Shown piece by piece: positions 60,847 through 64,000 of a stretch of 64,000 nt of DNA (the stretch's first letter is position 1; each line of letters starts with the position of its first letter). A program made the translations under genes and the position numbers. The notes under the pieces were generated by a model that was given only the letters and a program-made list of their open reading frames with translations, was not told where the DNA came from and searched no databases. Source of the stretch: Voacanga thouarsii (taxonomy: Eukaryota > Streptophyta > Magnoliopsida > Gentianales > Apocynaceae); the NCBI GenBank assembly GCA_026120185.1, contig JANUWF010002021.1, positions 372,001-436,000 of the forward strand, read 5' to 3'.

Positions 60847-63126
60847 TGTAACACCCCACTACCTAGGCCCAACAGGGCCGGGGATGTCGCCCCGTCCAAA
60901 GGACAAGGGGTCTTTATAACCAGGTCACACAACAAAAATAAACCAATACATTAAAATTAAAAACTTATTACAACCCAAAAATTCAAAAACAAATCCAAAA
61001 ATAAATTGTTCACTATCATCTCTAAAAGCATTACATAAAATAAATAACACAATATCTTCCAAGTAGGCAACAACTAGCTACTCATGCCCACATCAGGATA
61101 AACCTGAAATCATGATAAAAAGGGTGATGAAATAAAAATCTTAGTAAGTCCGTGTGTGGTTTGAGTGTCCAAATAAAACAATTAATGAATGCAAGTTGTA
61201 GAACTTCATAAGGAAAAGTACTGGCAAGCGTTAAACAATGTTAAAAACCAAGAGTGGCGTTTTCTTCTTTTCAAACCATACAAGTGCGCAATAAACACAA
61301 CCACTCAAAAGGGCGGCCATGGGTTACCACACGTTGGGCCCCATAACTATACAATGGTCAGAATGCCACACTTTGTGCAGACTGACAAAAGGTAGGTGTA
61401 CGGCCTACTAGGTAAGATACTCCTCATTCTTTACACTCAAACAAAATCGGCTGTCCATTCTGACAACACACAGTCCACATGACTGAAACTTGCTAACTCG
61501 GACCGACATGACCAAGTAGTACTGTCGCTTTTCCAAGTTGAGTTCAACTTCTGGATGTGGCCTCCTACCAAAAGACTCGCTCCTGCTCTTCAAAACTAGT
61601 ACCACTAGCCTACCCTTATTGAGTACTCAAAGTTGGTTATCCCACTTGGGAGAAAATTGATAAAACATTACTTTACTTGGAAATGGCAATCAAGGGTTTC
61701 CAAAGTTTATGTCAAAATTGGTTTTAGAAAGAGTTTAGTGTTTGAGAAAAACTACTTGTTGGTTTTCAAATAATTTATGTAACTGAAATAAGAAAGGGAA
61801 TAGTCCTCAATTTCCTTTACAAAAATGAGTGTTCACACATTACACATTTGTCTTGCCATAGCGACCTTTTCACATCAAATAGGTTTTATGCAGGAGCTTA
61901 CCTGATCCTTTGCTTGAGCTAAATCAAAGATCTTCCAAAGCTGACCTAACCCCGCCTGGGGTAAACACAAGCCATAATTAAACTCAAGCCAAATTTGCTT
62001 CCATAAATAATCCTAGTTCAACTTACAACAATCATGACCCTAGTGTTCCAAACTTTAAGGCTAGATAATCAAAAAGGATTTCATAAAATAAATCTTGCTT
62101 GATAATAAAATAACTAGGGTTTGTGAAATAGTTACTAATAAGTTGTAGATTTAAATCTTGTTATAAATAAACTAGGGTTTATTTGATGAAAGGTCCTAGG
62201 TCCTAGATGATATTATTTAAAATAATAATTTATTAATAATTATTAGTTAGAAAATAATTGGTAAATAAAATTAATAATAAGTAAATGTTAATATTTTTTG
62301 ATTAAAAGGCTAATAAATAAATTCTATAAGTATTTATGAATATAAGACTTACAAGATTAATATTTTACCTATTATGATTACTTATATAAAAGACTTTATT
62401 TAATAATATTATTATATATAATATTTATATATTTTATTTTTAATAAAAGACATCATGTATTTGGCTAAAGTATCATTATTTCATATATCAGCCCAATTCC
62501 AAATCTTCCTAGGGTTTCAAAATCATTAGAAGAAAATATAGTATTAATTTTTGTTAATGTAATAAAATTGGCTAACTTAAATAATTTAGGATCAACAAGG
62601 TCATGATCATAATTTTCCTATTGCTAACCATAATCATGAACATAAACTCTACACCAATCAACAAACCATCCAAATCATGAGTAAAAACATAAATCCATAT
62701 CTACCAACATATGATCCAAACTCCACTAAACATAGTCATATTCATGGCTTCAACAAGAATACAAGAACATAAAACCCTATTCACCAAAGGTGACATAATA
62801 TCTAATATGCTTAATCATCCACACTAACTCACGACATGAAGAGCATGCAGCAAACCCTAAAACATCATAAAACTCAACCAAGACAAATCATCCTCATGCT
62901 TCAATCCCAACTCCATCATATAAACACATGCTCAATCTGCAATTATATTCCATCCTTTTCCCAACTACATCTAAAAGGCATGATTTTAGAATTATGAAGA
63001 GGGTTAAAGAGACATACTCAAATGATGACTACCTTGATGAAGTCTCAAGAGAGTCCACATGCTTGGAAGACTTGATCCGACCAAGAAGGAAGAAGAGAAA
63101 ATGGCCATGGTTGGAGTTACCATTTC

Positions 63127-63168
<42 letters not shown>

Positions 63169-64000
63169 TAGTATATTTCATTAAAGGTCAAAGAGGAAAT
63201 AAGATGGAGATAATATTTCATGTTTACCTTGAGAGTGTTCTTGAGTCTTGATGAAAATTCTGGTTTTTTGATCCGAAAGTAGAACCTTGTTTCAGCATTT
63301 GATGTTATAAAATTGTAGAAATGGATTCTAGAGGATGAATCGATGTGATTTGGAGTTTTTGGAGAAGATTGACGGTGTTTAAAATTATCTTAGGCTTAGA
63401 GAATGGTGGTGTGTGTTCTTGGTGTTTTGGTCTTCTTGGAGAAATAGAAAGAATGGAGAGAAGCTGAACGAAAATTGCTTGGAAAGGGTTGGCTGAATGG
63501 CTATGGAAATTCTGGTGATTGAATTTTCAAATTAGGGAGAAGAAGGAAAGCTGGTTGTTTGAAATTTAAAAGGTATAATTTAGGGAGTGAATTAAGGTAG
63601 CAAATATGGTAAGAATAGCTTGGTTGATGGATGTCTTTGAGAGCTTCGATGGCCAACTGGTTTTACTGGGATTTTGCTGAGATGAATGATGTTTAAATAG
63701 GTTATAAAGTGGCCGAAATTCAGAGTGTAAGGGTGGAAGATTTTCTAGTTGTTTGAAGCTTAAACCATGGAGGTTTTCATAGAGTAATTTGCTGAATTCC
63801 AATGGAAAGCTTGATTGCAGTGATTGATGGAGTAATTTAAGGGGTAGCCTTGGAGCTTTATTTGTGCAAACCAATGGAGGAGATGATGAAGTTCAGTTCA
63901 TGGCTGACTAGGGTTGGTTTTACAAAAAATTGGAGTGAGTTTCGGACAAGGGTGAAGAGGAAACAAAGCTAGAATTTCTAGCTGTTCACTTTAAGGATTT
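60847..64000 (-). mobile_element. Gypsy LTR (4.5-kb LTR family of the left block), partial
   Basis: Starts TGTAACACCCCACTACC and follows the same order of landmarks as 5357-9822 and 13115-17672 (GGGGATGTC...GGACAAGGGGTCTTTATAAC, then TTAGTAAGTCC, then the GAGTACTCAA box near 61621). It is more diverged than those two are from each other. It runs off the right edge, so it may be a solo LTR or the 3' LTR of a - strand element. A possible target GGTGG precedes it at 60842-60846. Open frames here are LTR shadows. Confidence 0.8.
63128..63164 (+). repeat. (GA)n microsatellite
   Basis: About 18 GA units within the partial Gypsy LTR. Confidence 0.96.

Overview
The window is intergenic heterochromatin-like DNA of a flowering plant. 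It is AT-rich with abundant (AT)n, (ATT)n and (CT)n tracts, and it contains Ty3/Gypsy and Ty1/Copia LTR retrotransposons primed by plant-type tRNA sites, a plant CACTA (En/Spm) transposon with a TNP2-type transposase, and a hAT transposon. I found no intact host gene, tRNA, rRNA or CRISPR array. Nearly every base can be assigned to a transposable element, and the elements sit inside one another. Species cannot be told from the sequence alone.

Left block (1-37,789): I read this as one old Athila/Tat-like non-autonomous Gypsy element (a LARD) on the + strand. Its 5' LTR tail is at 1-30, its tRNA-Asp-type primer site at 55-71, its non-coding interior at 72-4,855, and its 3' LTR starts near 4,856. 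That 3' LTR has been split four times: by a 12.3 kb Gypsy chromovirus on the - strand (5,357-17,672), an 11.3 kb CACTA element (17,713-29,013, target duplication ATA), a Copia solo LTR (29,057-31,096) and a 4.5 kb hAT element (33,149-37,660). The LTR resumes after each insertion and ends at 37,789 with the same ~30 bases that open the window. Another Copia solo LTR (238-2,125, target duplication TGTTG) lies in the LARD leader. A third solo LTR (19,892-21,576) lies inside the CACTA element.

Right block (38,090-64,000): a Gypsy 5' LTR (38,090-40,515) is cut at its primer site by a large Copia element (40,524-60,846). The left LTR of that Copia element is itself split by a complete but decayed Copia element of another family (40,674-48,981, target duplication AGTGA), and its gag is split by a solo LTR (52,422-53,945, target duplication CTAAG). 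The right LTR of the large Copia (57,483-59,272) is followed by a second primer site and leader, so this is an LTR-interior-LTR-interior arrangement. That leader is cut at 60,847 by an LTR of the same Gypsy family as in the left block, which runs off the window.

All coding regions (Gypsy pol, two Copia gag-pol, CACTA TNP2 and TNPA, hAT transposase) are pseudogenes with many stops. I saw no clearly new system. The best candidates for follow-up are a host-like gene fragment captured inside the hAT element, with an apparent intron and an inverted self-duplication that folds into a ~60-bp hairpin (36,330-36,893); a perfect 46-bp inverted repeat inside the CACTA element (19,132-19,177 / 21,612-21,657); a 169-bp structure with both CACTA ends (28,845-29,013); and the nesting history itself.
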